A stretch of DNA of 64,000 nt from CAYRJD01 sp965212125 (GTDB lineage Bacteria > Actinomycetota > Acidimicrobiia > Acidimicrobiales > Poriferisodalaceae), in NCBI GenBank assembly GCA_965212125.1, contig OZ243045.1, positions 1,860,001-1,924,000 on the forward strand. Reading direction: 5' to 3'. The first letter of the stretch is position 1. The number at the start of each line of letters is the position of its first letter. This document shows positions 16,951 to 25,247 of this stretch, in pieces. Under the pieces are notes generated by a model. It was not told where the DNA came from. It worked only from the letters and a program-made list of their open reading frames with translations, and did not search any database. The translations under genes and the position numbers were made by a program.

Positions 16951-17254
16951 CAAGCCCTGGCAGCCGGACGATTCCGACTTGCGCCCGCTTGGTCAGTCTT
17001 TGGATCGAGTTGTGCGCCAGCTCGGACCGGCGGCGGGGATTCTTGCTGTTATCAAGCTCTGGCCTGAGATTGTGGGCGAAGACATCGCGGAGCAGTGCCA
17101 TCCGGTGCGCCTGCAGGACGGGCGGTTGTTGGTGAGTGCTGCTGATTCGAATTGGGCGGCGGAGCTGAGATACAACGGGGCTTACGTCATTGAGCGACTT
17201 GCCGCTGAGCTGGGTGCCGGGGTGGTTGATCACCTTGACATCAAGGTCGGGTAA
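16934..17254 (+). CDS. DUF721 / DciA-like protein
   Basis: A 106-residue protein of the DUF721 family, which includes DciA, the helicase operator found in bacteria without DnaC. The LWPEIVGEDIAEQCHPV and LLVSAADSNWAAELRY segments are the family core. Its place after recF and before gyrB is the standard actinobacterial position. A role in loading DnaB is established for some family members and inferred here. Confidence 0.85.
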   Translation: MTAAANKPWQPDDSDLRPLGQSLDRVVRQLGPAAGILAVIKLWPEIVGEDIAEQCHPVRLQDGRLLVSAADSNWAAELRYNGAYVIERLAAELGAGVVDHLDIKVG

Positions 17255-17332
17255 TGCGCTGGCTGCGCGGGGTTGATTTGTTTTCTGAGCATTTAGCCGT
17301 AAATAGAGATCAGCAAATGCGCCGGCATGTCC

Positions 17333-17338
17333 TACTAT
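17333..17338 (+). promoter_or_regulatory. Possible -10 element before lipoprotein gene
   Basis: TACTAT fits TANNNT and ends 9 bases before the ATG at 17347. It is slightly further than in the other leaderless candidates. Confidence 0.3.
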
Positions 17339-17346
17339 GCCTGCCG

Positions 17347-17979
17347 ATGAAATTTTTCCTGTTGCCCTTGCTGTCTCTAGCACTGTTTGTGGCTGCTGCG
17401 TGCGGCGCTAGCACAACCAACCCACCGCCGGATGATCCTGAGGATGCTCTGACGCTGCCTCCGCTAGAAACCACTGTGCCATCGAGCGCCAACACGCCTA
17501 GCGCCACCGTTCCACTATCGGCCGGTATCACGTATGAGGAGATCCTTTCTCAGTTGTTTGTGGCGCTTGGTGTGCAGCCAGACGAAGCACCCGATCGCTC
17601 AACCGCTGATGTGCCTAAAGAGCAAGAGTTTATAGTTCGCATCGGTGAGCAGATAGCGCTTCGGGTAGATGAAGGAATGCGGCAGTCTGACGAAACCGAC
17701 ATAACCTATTTTGAGCGCCGCGCAACCATCTTTCCGGCTTTCGCAGTGGCGATGGACACTTTCTTCGCCGAGCAGGGCGCCGACATCCGCAGCTTCGCTA
17801 TCTCACCGCCTGTAGCCGCGACGGGAATCAGCTTGGTGGTGGGTTTTGTGGTGAATGAAGTCAACGAATTGATCGTGGCGGCAGAAAACACGGGCGCCGA
17901 GCTCAACCTGCCACCGGGCTATGACCGTGACGCGACCCCCCAACTTGTTGTCACCGGGCTGCTGACCGCGATCGGGTGA
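17347..17979 (+). CDS. Lipoprotein, unknown function
   Basis: The 210-residue product begins with MKFFLLPLLSLALFVAAAC, a lipoprotein signal with Cys19 as the lipidation site. A Pro/Thr-rich spacer is followed by a mainly helical domain of about 140 residues. A longer frame from 17254 would place 31 residues before the signal, so the ATG at 17347 is preferred. I recognise no family. It lies between the DciA-like gene and an AT-richer insert, in a stretch where most actinobacteria go directly to gyrB. Confidence 0.65.
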   Translation: MKFFLLPLLSLALFVAAACGASTTNPPPDDPEDALTLPPLETTVPSSANTPSATVPLSAGITYEEILSQLFVALGVQPDEAPDRSTADVPKEQEFIVRIGEQIALRVDEGMRQSDETDITYFERRATIFPAFAVAMDTFFAEQGADIRSFAISPPVAATGISLVVGFVVNEVNELIVAAENTGAELNLPPGYDRDATPQLVVTGLLTAIG

Positions 17980-18060
17980 GGCAACGGCTAGCGATCCGCG
18001 GTGGAGCATTCACCCACAGCACAGAGGTTCTGTCGCGTGAGGCGATGGCCGATTGCTTGC

Positions 18061-18066
18061 TATGAT
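18061..18066 (+). promoter_or_regulatory. Probable -10 element of leaderless transcript
   Basis: TATGAT ends 7 bases before the ATG at 18073, so transcription would begin at the A of the start codon. There is no ribosome-binding site. Confidence 0.5.
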
Positions 18067-18072
18067 GGGCAT

Positions 18073-18327
18073 ATGTCGCTAAAAGAGCGCACTCGCAACC
18101 AGCAAGATGTGGATACTGACAGACTCTTAGAGGTCGCCCAGAATGCGGCAGCGGACTCCGCTGCTCTGGCTCCACGCCTGAAATCATTGCTCGCTGTTGA
18201 GATACCAGCTTTAGAGAAAAAGCTAGCAGAGCAGCCTGAATGCTCATTGGAAACAGCGCGCCTCAAAAATGAGCTCGCTAATCTGCGTCAACTAGAAAAA
18301 GAGCTAAAACAGACGCAAGCTGTCTAG
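18073..18327 (+). CDS. Small coiled-coil protein in AT-richer insert, unknown
   Basis: 84 residues, almost entirely helical, with a heptad-like pattern of Leu/Ala and charged residues (IPALEKKLAEQP, LKNELANLRQLEKELKQ) that suggests a coiled coil. Base and codon use is visibly richer in A+T than the surrounding genes. A TATGAT element places the start at 18073 rather than at a GTG at 18001. It is followed after 21 bases by another AT-richer gene, so the two probably form an operon. No family is recognised. Confidence 0.55.
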   Translation: MSLKERTRNQQDVDTDRLLEVAQNAAADSAALAPRLKSLLAVEIPALEKKLAEQPECSLETARLKNELANLRQLEKELKQTQAV

Positions 18328-18348
18328 CTCCGCTTTGACAACCTGAAA

Positions 18349-18762
18349 ATGGAAAACCCTTACCATGACCATGTCGCTCGCGAAGAGCGATATTCAACTA
18401 TTCACGCTCTTATTGCTGGTCTGGTGATAGAAGTAGGGAAGGCCGCTGACGATAAAGATCAGCTTCTCAGTAAAGGGCGGCAGTACTTTGCTGTTATGCG
18501 AGCTACTGAACGTTATGCGAGAGAGCTATGCACGCTTGCTTATCATCTTTTTCCAGAAAGTAGCTTTGCTGAACGTGAAGAACTGCGAACAGAGATACGC
18601 CATTTCAACCAAGTAAATCGGATGGTTGCAGAGTGTGAAAAAGCTCTTAAAGAAAACGAGAGTCTGGATGCTGTGAGGCAGGCATTCTTTACGCTATTTC
18701 AAAAAGCGGATTCATTAGGCTGGGGGAAAACAGGAAAACCCCTAATCCTTCCGTCCAGCTAA
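18349..18762 (+). CDS. Helical protein in AT-richer insert, unknown
   Basis: 137 residues, mainly helical, with no signal sequence or membrane segment. Segments such as RATERYARELCTLAYHLF and FNQVNRMVAECEKALKENE show no known motif. Codon use is AT-rich like the gene before it and unlike gyrB after it. The pair could be a small transferred module such as a toxin-antitoxin or stress cassette. That is speculation from size and layout only. Confidence 0.55.
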   Translation: MENPYHDHVAREERYSTIHALIAGLVIEVGKAADDKDQLLSKGRQYFAVMRATERYARELCTLAYHLFPESSFAEREELRTEIRHFNQVNRMVAECEKALKENESLDAVRQAFFTLFQKADSLGWGKTGKPLILPSS

Positions 18763-18826
18763 ACGAACACTCACAACGGTTAGAAGCGGGTGGCGATCTG
18801 CGACTATTGAAACCGATGCGATGATG

Positions 18827-18835
18827 CTATTCACA
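18827..18835 (+). promoter_or_regulatory. DnaA-box-like site upstream of gyrB
   Basis: CTATTCACA matches TTATNCACA at 8 of 9 positions. It lies in the 241-base gap before gyrB, which otherwise holds the gyrB promoter region and no gene. Confidence 0.25.
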
Positions 18836-19003
18836 ACAGTTTCGCCCGCTTATTGGCATTGCGTTGACATTGCGCAACCTCGTCGTTTAGGCGCGATCGC
18901 TTGAAGCTGTTTTTGCCCGTTAATCGCCAAGGTTTTGCCCCTGTTTTCTGTTAGGCTGGGGGCAGTGGAAAATACCCGAGAACTAGGGAAATAGGGCGAA
19001 AAC

Positions 19004-20998
19004 TTGGCATCTGACACGACCGTGACCACCCCCACCGGCGAAGCAGAATCGTTTACGGACAAGGCGCAGGTAACGGCGGGCTATTCGGCCGCCGACATTG
19101 ACGTGCTGGAGGGCTTAGAGCCGGTTCGTGAGCGGCCTGGCATGTTCATCGGATCAACCGGCCCGGACGGCCTTCACCACCTGGTTTATGAGGTTGTGGA
19201 TAACGCTGTGGATGAAGCTATGGCCGGCCACTGCACCGAAATCAACGTGGTGTTGCTGGCCGACGGCGGCTGCCGCGTCACGGACAACGGGCGGGGTATC
19301 CCGACCGGACCAGTTGAGGCATACGACGGCAAGTCGGCGGTCGAGGTTGTTCTCACCGTCTTGCACGCGGGCGGCAAATTCGGCAGCTCGGGATACAAGG
19401 TTTCTGGCGGCCTGCACGGCGTTGGAGTGTCGGTCGTAAACGCCTTATCAAGGTCGCTGAAATGCGAGGTAGACCGCGAGGGCAGACGCTGGGTGCAGGA
19501 GTTCAAAAATGGGGGAGAACCCGTCGCACCACTGACTGAAATCGGCGCGTCGCCCAACGACCACACTGGCACGACCATTACGTTCCACCCCGACCCGATA
19601 ATTTTCAAAAATACAGTTGACTTTGATGCCAGAACTCTGCTAGGGCGCCTGCAGAGAATGGCATTTCTAAACGCCGGACTGCGCATCACTTTTAGCGATG
19701 AGCGCTCGCCGGATAGTGCGCCGACCGAGTTTTGCTATCCAGAGGGCATTCTCGATTTCGTCCGGCATCTAAACACCAGCAGATCGCCGCTTTATGAGGA
19801 CGTTTGCTATCTGGAACATCTCGGCGGCGGCCACGAAGAAGACGGCGACGTCACGATTGCGCTGCAGTGGAATAGCGGCTTCAGCCTGGACGGCATCCAC
19901 AGCTTCGCCAACGGCATAGCGACCACCGACGGCGGCATGCACGAGCAGGGCTTTCGGGCCGCGCTTACCTCGGTGGTGAATCGCTACACCCGCGAGTTCG
20001 GCTTCATAAAAGACAAGGACGACAACCTGCAGGGCGAGGACATTCGGGAAGGCCTCACCGCGGTGCTAAGCGTGCGACTGAGCAAGCCGCAGTTTGAAGG
20101 CCAGACCAAAGCCAAGCTGGGCAACACCTCAATGAGGTCGCTGGTGCAGACCGTGACCTACGAGCAGCTGAACACCTGGCTGGGCGAGCATCCCGACGAG
20201 GCCAAGGCCATCGTCCACAAAGCCCTCAGCGCTCGCAAGGCACGCATCGCCGCGCAGCAGGCCAAAAACACCATCCGCAAGTCCGCTCTGGAGGGCGCCG
20301 GGCTGCCGGGCAAGCTCACCGACTGCTCCTCTAAGGACGCCGACGAAACTGAGATCTACATAGTCGAGGGCGATTCGGCGGGCGGCTCGGCTAAGGACGC
20401 CCGCGACCCCGCAACGATGGCGATCTTGCCGATCCGGGGGAAGATCCTCAACGTTGAGCGAGCCAGGCGCGACCGCATCTATGAAAACAGGGAAGTGCAG
20501 GCGCTTATCTCGGCGATCGGTGCCAACGTGGGCAGCGACTTTGACGTCGCCAAGATTCGCTATGGCAAGGTGATCTTGCTGTGCGATGCCGACGTTGACG
20601 GCAGCCACATACGAACCCTGCTGCTGACGTTTTTCTATCGCGAGATGCGCGACCTGGTCAAGCACCAAAAGGTGTTCATCGCGCAGCCGCCGCTGTACTC
20701 AACCAAGGTCGGCTCGACCACGCACTATTTGAAAGACGACGTGGCGAAGGATCAGTTTTTGGCGGAGCGGCCGAATCATCGCAACGAGTTCACCCGCTTG
20801 AAGGGGCTGGGTGAGATGGATTTCGGCGAACTTTGGGAAACCACGATGAACCCGGAAACTCGCACGCTGCTCAAGGTGACTGTTGACGAGGCCGAACTGG
20901 CGAACGAAACTTTCACCACGCTGATGGGCGAAGACGTGGAGTCGCGCAAGCGCTACATCTACGAGCACGCGCGTGAAGCGCAGATGCTCGACATCTGA
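19004..20998 (+). CDS. gyrB: DNA gyrase subunit B
   Basis: The ATPase subunit of DNA gyrase, which introduces negative supercoils. The 664-residue product shows the GHKL ATPase motifs (EVVDNAVDEA, VTDNGRGIP, HAGGKFG, GLHGVGVSVVNALS), the TOPRIM motif EGDSAGGSAKDARD and PIRGKILNVE. The start appears to be TTG at 19004, just before MASDTT. The C-terminal YIYEHAREAQMLDI is typical. gyrA follows after 13 bases. Confidence 0.98.
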   Translation: MASDTTVTTPTGEAESFTDKAQVTAGYSAADIDVLEGLEPVRERPGMFIGSTGPDGLHHLVYEVVDNAVDEAMAGHCTEINVVLLADGGCRVTDNGRGIPTGPVEAYDGKSAVEVVLTVLHAGGKFGSSGYKVSGGLHGVGVSVVNALSRSLKCEVDREGRRWVQEFKNGGEPVAPLTEIGASPNDHTGTTITFHPDPIIFKNTVDFDARTLLGRLQRMAFLNAGLRITFSDERSPDSAPTEFCYPEGILDFVRHLNTSRSPLYEDVCYLEHLGGGHEEDGDVTIALQWNSGFSLDGIHSFANGIATTDGGMHEQGFRAALTSVVNRYTREFGFIKDKDDNLQGEDIREGLTAVLSVRLSKPQFEGQTKAKLGNTSMRSLVQTVTYEQLNTWLGEHPDEAKAIVHKALSARKARIAAQQAKNTIRKSALEGAGLPGKLTDCSSKDADETEIYIVEGDSAGGSAKDARDPATMAILPIRGKILNVERARRDRIYENREVQALISAIGANVGSDFDVAKIRYGKVILLCDADVDGSHIRTLLLTFFYREMRDLVKHQKVFIAQPPLYSTKVGSTTHYLKDDVAKDQFLAERPNHRNEFTRLKGLGEMDFGELWETTMNPETRTLLKVTVDEAELANETFTTLMGEDVESRKRYIYEHAREAQMLDI

Positions 20999-21011
20999 GG
21001 GGCCGCCAGCT

Positions 21012-23702
21012 ATGAGTGACGTACCCGGCCCCGGCCCCGGCCCCGGCGACCCCACGAACCCGATCGACCCGACGGATGGATCGGCGACGAGCGACGATTT
21101 GGGAGACGATTCGGACGGTGCGGCGTCAGGTGCTCTAGCCACCGACCAGGCTGGGGCTGGCGACGGCAGCCAGAACGGAACCAGCCAAAACGGCACCGCC
21201 GAAACGCACGACATTGAGGTCGCTGATGAGATGCGGCAATCGTTTTTGGATTATGCGATGTCGGTCATCACCGCCCGTGCGCTGCCCGATATCCGCGACG
21301 GACTAAAGCCAGTGCATCGCCGCATCTTGTGGTCGATGTTTGATACCGGGCTGCTGCCGAACCGCCCGCACAAAAAATGCGCGACCGTCGTCGGCGACGT
21401 CATAGCTAACTACCACCCGCACGGCGACATGTCCATCTACGACGCGCTCGTGCGGATGGGTCAGCACTTCAGCCTGGCGAACACGCTGGTCGATCCGCAC
21501 GGCAACTTCGGCTCGCCCAACGACCCGCCCGCCGCCTACCGCTACACCGAATGCCGCCTCACTCCGCTGGCGTTGGCGCTGACCGATGGCATAGACGAAA
21601 ATACGGTGGACTTCACCCCCAACTTTGACGGCTCCCGATCCGAGCCGCAGGTGATGCCGGCGCGCTTTCCCAACTTGTTGGTGAACGGCTCCCAGGGGAT
21701 TGCGGTGGGCATGGCCACCAACATCCCGACGCACAATCTGTGTGAGGTGATCGACGCCACCATCCACCTAATCAACAACCCCGACGCCACGATCCCCGAT
21801 CTGATGCAGTTCATCCCGGCGCCGGATTTCCCCACGGGCGGCTCAATCATGGGGCAGGCGGGCAGCCTTGAGGCTTACAAAACCGGCCGTGGCTCAATCA
21901 CGCTGCGCGCCAAGGTTGAAATTCAAGAAGCACGCAAGGGACCGATCCTGGTTGTCACCGAGATTCCGTACCAAACGGCGGTGGAGACAATCGAAGAAAA
22001 GATCGCCGACCTCGTCAAGCGCAAGGCAATAGACGGCATTCGGGCGGTTCGCAATGAGTCTTCCAAGGGCAAAACCCGCATGGTGATCGAGCTAAAAACC
22101 GACGCCAACGCAACGGTCGTGTTGAACCAGCTCTACAAACAAACACCGCTGCAGACCAACTTTGCGGTGAACATCCTGGCGCTGGTGGGCGGTGTCCCTC
22201 GCACGCTGACGTTGCGCGAGGTTCTGGCGGCATACGTGGAGCACCAGGTTGAGGTGGTCACGCGCCGCAGCGAGCATCGCTTGGCGGTTGCCCAAGATCG
22301 GGCGCACGTGGTGGAGGGGTTGCTGCGGGCGCTGGACCTAATCGATGAAATTATCAAGGCGATCCGCGGCAGTGAAGATCGGCCGGCGGCGCTGGCGACG
22401 TTGTGCGGAGAGGCGCTGAGCTTTTCCGAGCGCCAAGCCAACCACATCTTGGACATGCAGCTGGTGCGTCTCACTCGCTTGGGTCGCGCCAACCTGGAAA
22501 AAGAGATCGCCGAGCTGCGAGCCACGATCGCTGAGCTAGATCAAATCCTGGAATCCGACGAGCGCCTGCGAAGCGTGATCATTGAAGAGCTTCAGCAGGT
22601 TCGTGACGACCACCCCACCGAGCGGCGCAGCGAAATCTTGCCCGACGAAGGGAACATGGAGCTTGAAGACCTCATCGAGAACGAGCCCCTAGTGGTGACG
22701 CTTTCGGCTGGCGGCTACGTCAAGGCAATGGCGATTGACGAGTTCAGCACGCAGGATCGTGGCGGGCAAGGGGTCATTGGTACGAAGCCAACCCCGGACG
22801 ATGTGCCGGTAAAGGTGCTCACCACCACGGCGCACTCTTACCTGTTGTTCTTCACCAATCTCGGCAAGGTTCATCGGGTGAAGGCGTATGCGGTGCCCAA
22901 GTCAAGTCGCACCGCCCGTGGAAAGGCGGTGGTCAATTTGCTCAATTTGAGGCAAGGTGAGACCGTGCAGTCCATGATTGATGCGGACCATTTCAATCCT
23001 GAAAACCATCTGACGTTTGTTACCCGCGAGGGTTTGGTGAAGCGAACCGGTCTCAGCGCTTACAACAGCATTCGTTCGAATGGTTTGATTGCCTTGAAAC
23101 TGCGAGAAGGCGACGAGCTGGCGCGAGTGATTGAAACGGCGCCTGAACAGGATCTGTTCATTACATCTAGCGACGGCAAGACGGCGCGGTTCTCGCTTGA
23201 TCGAGTGCGGCCATCTGGTCGTGTCTCGGCGGGCGTGCGAGGCATAAAACTAAAGCCGGGTGAGCGGGTGGCGGCTGCCGATGCGGCGGATCATGACGAT
23301 CAGCGGGATCTGTTTTTGATTACCGACAGCGGTTACGGCAAACGCACGAGTGTGACTGAGTTCGCTCGCAAGGGTCGCGCCATTCAAGGAATGACCGGTA
23401 TCAAGCTGCGCGAGGATCGTGGGACGCAGGTTGTTGCCGGTCGACTAGTTGATGAAGACGACGAACTGTTGTTGATAGCGACGGATGGGCTTTTGATTCG
23501 AGTGCGAGCGTCTTCAATTTCGCAGCAGGGTCGTGCGGCCACCGGGGTAAGAGTTATGTCGGTGAGAGACGGTGCGGCGGTTGCGGCGATCGCACCGGTG
23601 GATGTGAGCGTTGACGTAGATGTTGACGTGGATGCGGATGAAGAGGTAGCCGATGACGAAATGGACGGAGCCGAAGTTGCAGATGGCCAGCCAGAAGCCT
23701 GA
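21012..23702 (+). CDS. gyrA: DNA gyrase subunit A
   Basis: The DNA-cleaving subunit of gyrase. MSDVPGPG at 21012 is preferred over an upstream start inside gyrB, with a GAGGGG ribosome-binding site before it. After an extended Gly/Pro/Asp-rich N-terminus come SYAMSVI-like DYAMSVITARALPDIRDGLKPVHRR, the catalytic Tyr region (PAAYRYTECRL) and the six-bladed C-terminal domain. The GyrA box at 22752-22772 reads QDRGGQG instead of QRRGGKG. The tail is strongly acidic (VDVDVDVDADEE). Quinolone-region residues look normal (HPHGDMSIYDALVRM). Confidence 0.98.
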   Translation: MSDVPGPGPGPGDPTNPIDPTDGSATSDDLGDDSDGAASGALATDQAGAGDGSQNGTSQNGTAETHDIEVADEMRQSFLDYAMSVITARALPDIRDGLKPVHRRILWSMFDTGLLPNRPHKKCATVVGDVIANYHPHGDMSIYDALVRMGQHFSLANTLVDPHGNFGSPNDPPAAYRYTECRLTPLALALTDGIDENTVDFTPNFDGSRSEPQVMPARFPNLLVNGSQGIAVGMATNIPTHNLCEVIDATIHLINNPDATIPDLMQFIPAPDFPTGGSIMGQAGSLEAYKTGRGSITLRAKVEIQEARKGPILVVTEIPYQTAVETIEEKIADLVKRKAIDGIRAVRNESSKGKTRMVIELKTDANATVVLNQLYKQTPLQTNFAVNILALVGGVPRTLTLREVLAAYVEHQVEVVTRRSEHRLAVAQDRAHVVEGLLRALDLIDEIIKAIRGSEDRPAALATLCGEALSFSERQANHILDMQLVRLTRLGRANLEKEIAELRATIAELDQILESDERLRSVIIEELQQVRDDHPTERRSEILPDEGNMELEDLIENEPLVVTLSAGGYVKAMAIDEFSTQDRGGQGVIGTKPTPDDVPVKVLTTTAHSYLLFFTNLGKVHRVKAYAVPKSSRTARGKAVVNLLNLRQGETVQSMIDADHFNPENHLTFVTREGLVKRTGLSAYNSIRSNGLIALKLREGDELARVIETAPEQDLFITSSDGKTARFSLDRVRPSGRVSAGVRGIKLKPGERVAAADAADHDDQRDLFLITDSGYGKRTSVTEFARKGRAIQGMTGIKLREDRGTQVVAGRLVDEDDELLLIATDGLLIRVRASSISQQGRAATGVRVMSVRDGAAVAAIAPVDVSVDVDVDVDADEEVADDEMDGAEVADGQPEA

Positions 23703-24051
23703 CGCGGCCGGCCAAGTCGTGTTTATGACGGCTTTCGCTGCGCTGGTCTTGCTCGCAAGCCTGGCATTTGTCGCTCGCTGGGGCTCGGCGGCGGTGGAAC
23801 AAGCCCGCGCCCAAACCATTGCCGATTCCGTTGCCCTCGCCGCAATCAGCGACGACCCTGCGGCAGCGCCCGCAGTGATTCGTGCGTACCAAACTGCCAC
23901 CGCACAGCCGCTTGAAATAGAAGTTTCACCGCAAGACTCAGACCTGGCGGCCAGCGATGCGGCAGTTAATGATCTGGCAACCAGCGGTGGCGTTTTGGTG
24001 GAGGTGGTGTTCGCCGGCCGAACCGCCAATGCCGCGGCTAGCGCGCAATGA
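23653..24051 (+). CDS. TadE/TadG-like single-helix membrane protein
   Basis: A 132-residue protein with one N-terminal hydrophobic helix (VVFMTAFAALVLLASLAFVARWG) followed by an Ala-rich extracytoplasmic part. The shape and the AARAQTIADSVALAA-like stretch (EQARAQTIADSVALAAIS) fit TadE/TadG-like pseudopilin proteins. The ATG at 23653 has an AGAGG ribosome-binding site and lies inside the gyrA 3' end. An alternative ATG is at 23683. No other pilus genes are nearby, so its role is unclear. Confidence 0.6.
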   Translation: MTKWTEPKLQMASQKPDAAGQVVFMTAFAALVLLASLAFVARWGSAAVEQARAQTIADSVALAAISDDPAAAPAVIRAYQTATAQPLEIEVSPQDSDLAASDAAVNDLATSGGVLVEVVFAGRTANAAASAQ

Positions 24052-24125
24052 TCTTGCTCAGCTCTTATTCAGCACCGAGGTCTTATTCAGCACCGAGGCT
24101 GCTTAGCCAAGCAAAACCGAAAGCG

Positions 24126-24131
24126 TAAGCT
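24126..24131 (+). promoter_or_regulatory. Probable -10 element of leaderless DUF3566 gene
   Basis: TAAGCT fits TANNNT and ends 8 bases before the GTG start at 24139. No ribosome-binding site is visible. Confidence 0.45.
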
Positions 24132-24138
24132 GGATTAA

Positions 24139-24915
24139 GTGTCAACCTCAGGCTCTTCACCTTTTGACCCTGAAAACGAGTCAATAACCGCGGCTAATCG
24201 CCTCAACCGAGCCCTGGGTTTGCCTGAGAAATCTCGTGATGCGTCCGGTCGGCGGCAACGTGCACCGGCGGCTGACTCAGCGAGCGCGCCGCCCGCGCCT
24301 GCCACTGCACCTCCAGCCGCCACCACCGCGGGCAGCGGAGTTGTCACCGGGCAACCAGCGCCGCCCAGCGAGGCCAAGCCCGGATTTATTGGGCGCCTCA
24401 CTAAGCCAGCGGGCCCCGGCACCGTCATCACCGGCGATGCCACCCGTGACGCCGCCGACCGCCCTGCACTTCCGCAAGACCACCTAGCCGAAGGAGAATC
24501 AGCACTAAGACCAGCCAGCCGAGCGCTGCGCCGCAGCAGCCCCCGCCGCGTCAAGCGGTCCCGCCGAACCATTCGCCACATCGACCCCTGGTCGGTTTTC
24601 AAAGTGTCCGTCCTGCTGTACATCTGCCTTTACCTGGCGGTGATGCTGGCGGGAGTCTTGCTGTGGTCGGCATTGCAGCGCAGCGGGCTCGTTGAGAGCT
24701 TTGAAGATTTCATCGCCGAGGTTGGTTCGTATTCGGTTTGGGAGATAGACGGCAACGTCATCTATCAGCGAGCCCGCATCATCGGCCTGGTCTTGGCGGC
24801 TGCCGGAGTGGCGTTCAATGTGGTGCTGGCGCTCATCTTCAACCTCATTAGCGACCTCGTCGGCGGCATTCGGATGACCATCCTTGAAGAAGACAACTCG
24901 TCGCCCGACGCCTAG
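24139..24915 (+). CDS. DUF3566 membrane protein
   Basis: A conserved actinobacterial membrane protein always found just after gyrA. A low-complexity cytoplasmic start of about 135 residues leads to RTIRHIDPWSVFKVSVLLYICLY-type sequence, two membrane helices, and the loop YSVWEIDGNVIYQRARII. The family ends in a helix ahead of a short acidic tail, as here. Its function is unknown. It starts with GTG, probably leaderless, and precedes tRNA-Ile as in other actinobacteria. Confidence 0.88.
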   Translation: MSTSGSSPFDPENESITAANRLNRALGLPEKSRDASGRRQRAPAADSASAPPAPATAPPAATTAGSGVVTGQPAPPSEAKPGFIGRLTKPAGPGTVITGDATRDAADRPALPQDHLAEGESALRPASRALRRSSPRRVKRSRRTIRHIDPWSVFKVSVLLYICLYLAVMLAGVLLWSALQRSGLVESFEDFIAEVGSYSVWEIDGNVIYQRARIIGLVLAAAGVAFNVVLALIFNLISDLVGGIRMTILEEDNSSPDA

Positions 24916-24947
24916 CGCCCGCTCTTCTCGCTAACATTTTGACGCCC

Positions 24948-25021
<74 letters not shown>

Positions 25022-25052
25022 CAAAAATCAAACCCAGGAGAAACGGCAAACG

Positions 25053-25190
25053 ATGCGATTACTAAGGCGGGTGCTGCTAGCGATGGGTGTCGGCTCGATC
25101 ATTGCCGCCATCTTGCGGCTGCTCAGCCCGGGCGAGGTGCCACTCAGCGAAGGCAAATGGCGTGAACTGCGCGGCCCGGATCTGCGCTGA
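25053..25190 (+). CDS. Small membrane peptide after tRNA-Ile (DLW-39-like position)
   Basis: A 45-residue peptide starting MRLLRRVLLAMGVGSIIAAI, with one hydrophobic helix and ending in ELRGPDLR. An AGGAG ribosome-binding site lies about 12 bases before the ATG. Many actinobacteria carry a small one-helix protein (DLW-39) in this exact place after gyrA-DUF3566-tRNA-Ile. Sequence likeness is slight, so equivalence is inferred from position and size. Confidence 0.55.
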   Translation: MRLLRRVLLAMGVGSIIAAILRLLSPGEVPLSEGKWRELRGPDLR

Positions 25191-25247
25191 TTTGCACGGG
25201 TTCCGTTTGCACCAGCCCGGCTTGAGCCAACCTCGCTTGCGCCAGCC

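Noticed and set aside
21303..21767. 154-codon open frame antisense to gyrA
   Set aside because: Shadow of a highly conserved gyrA segment.
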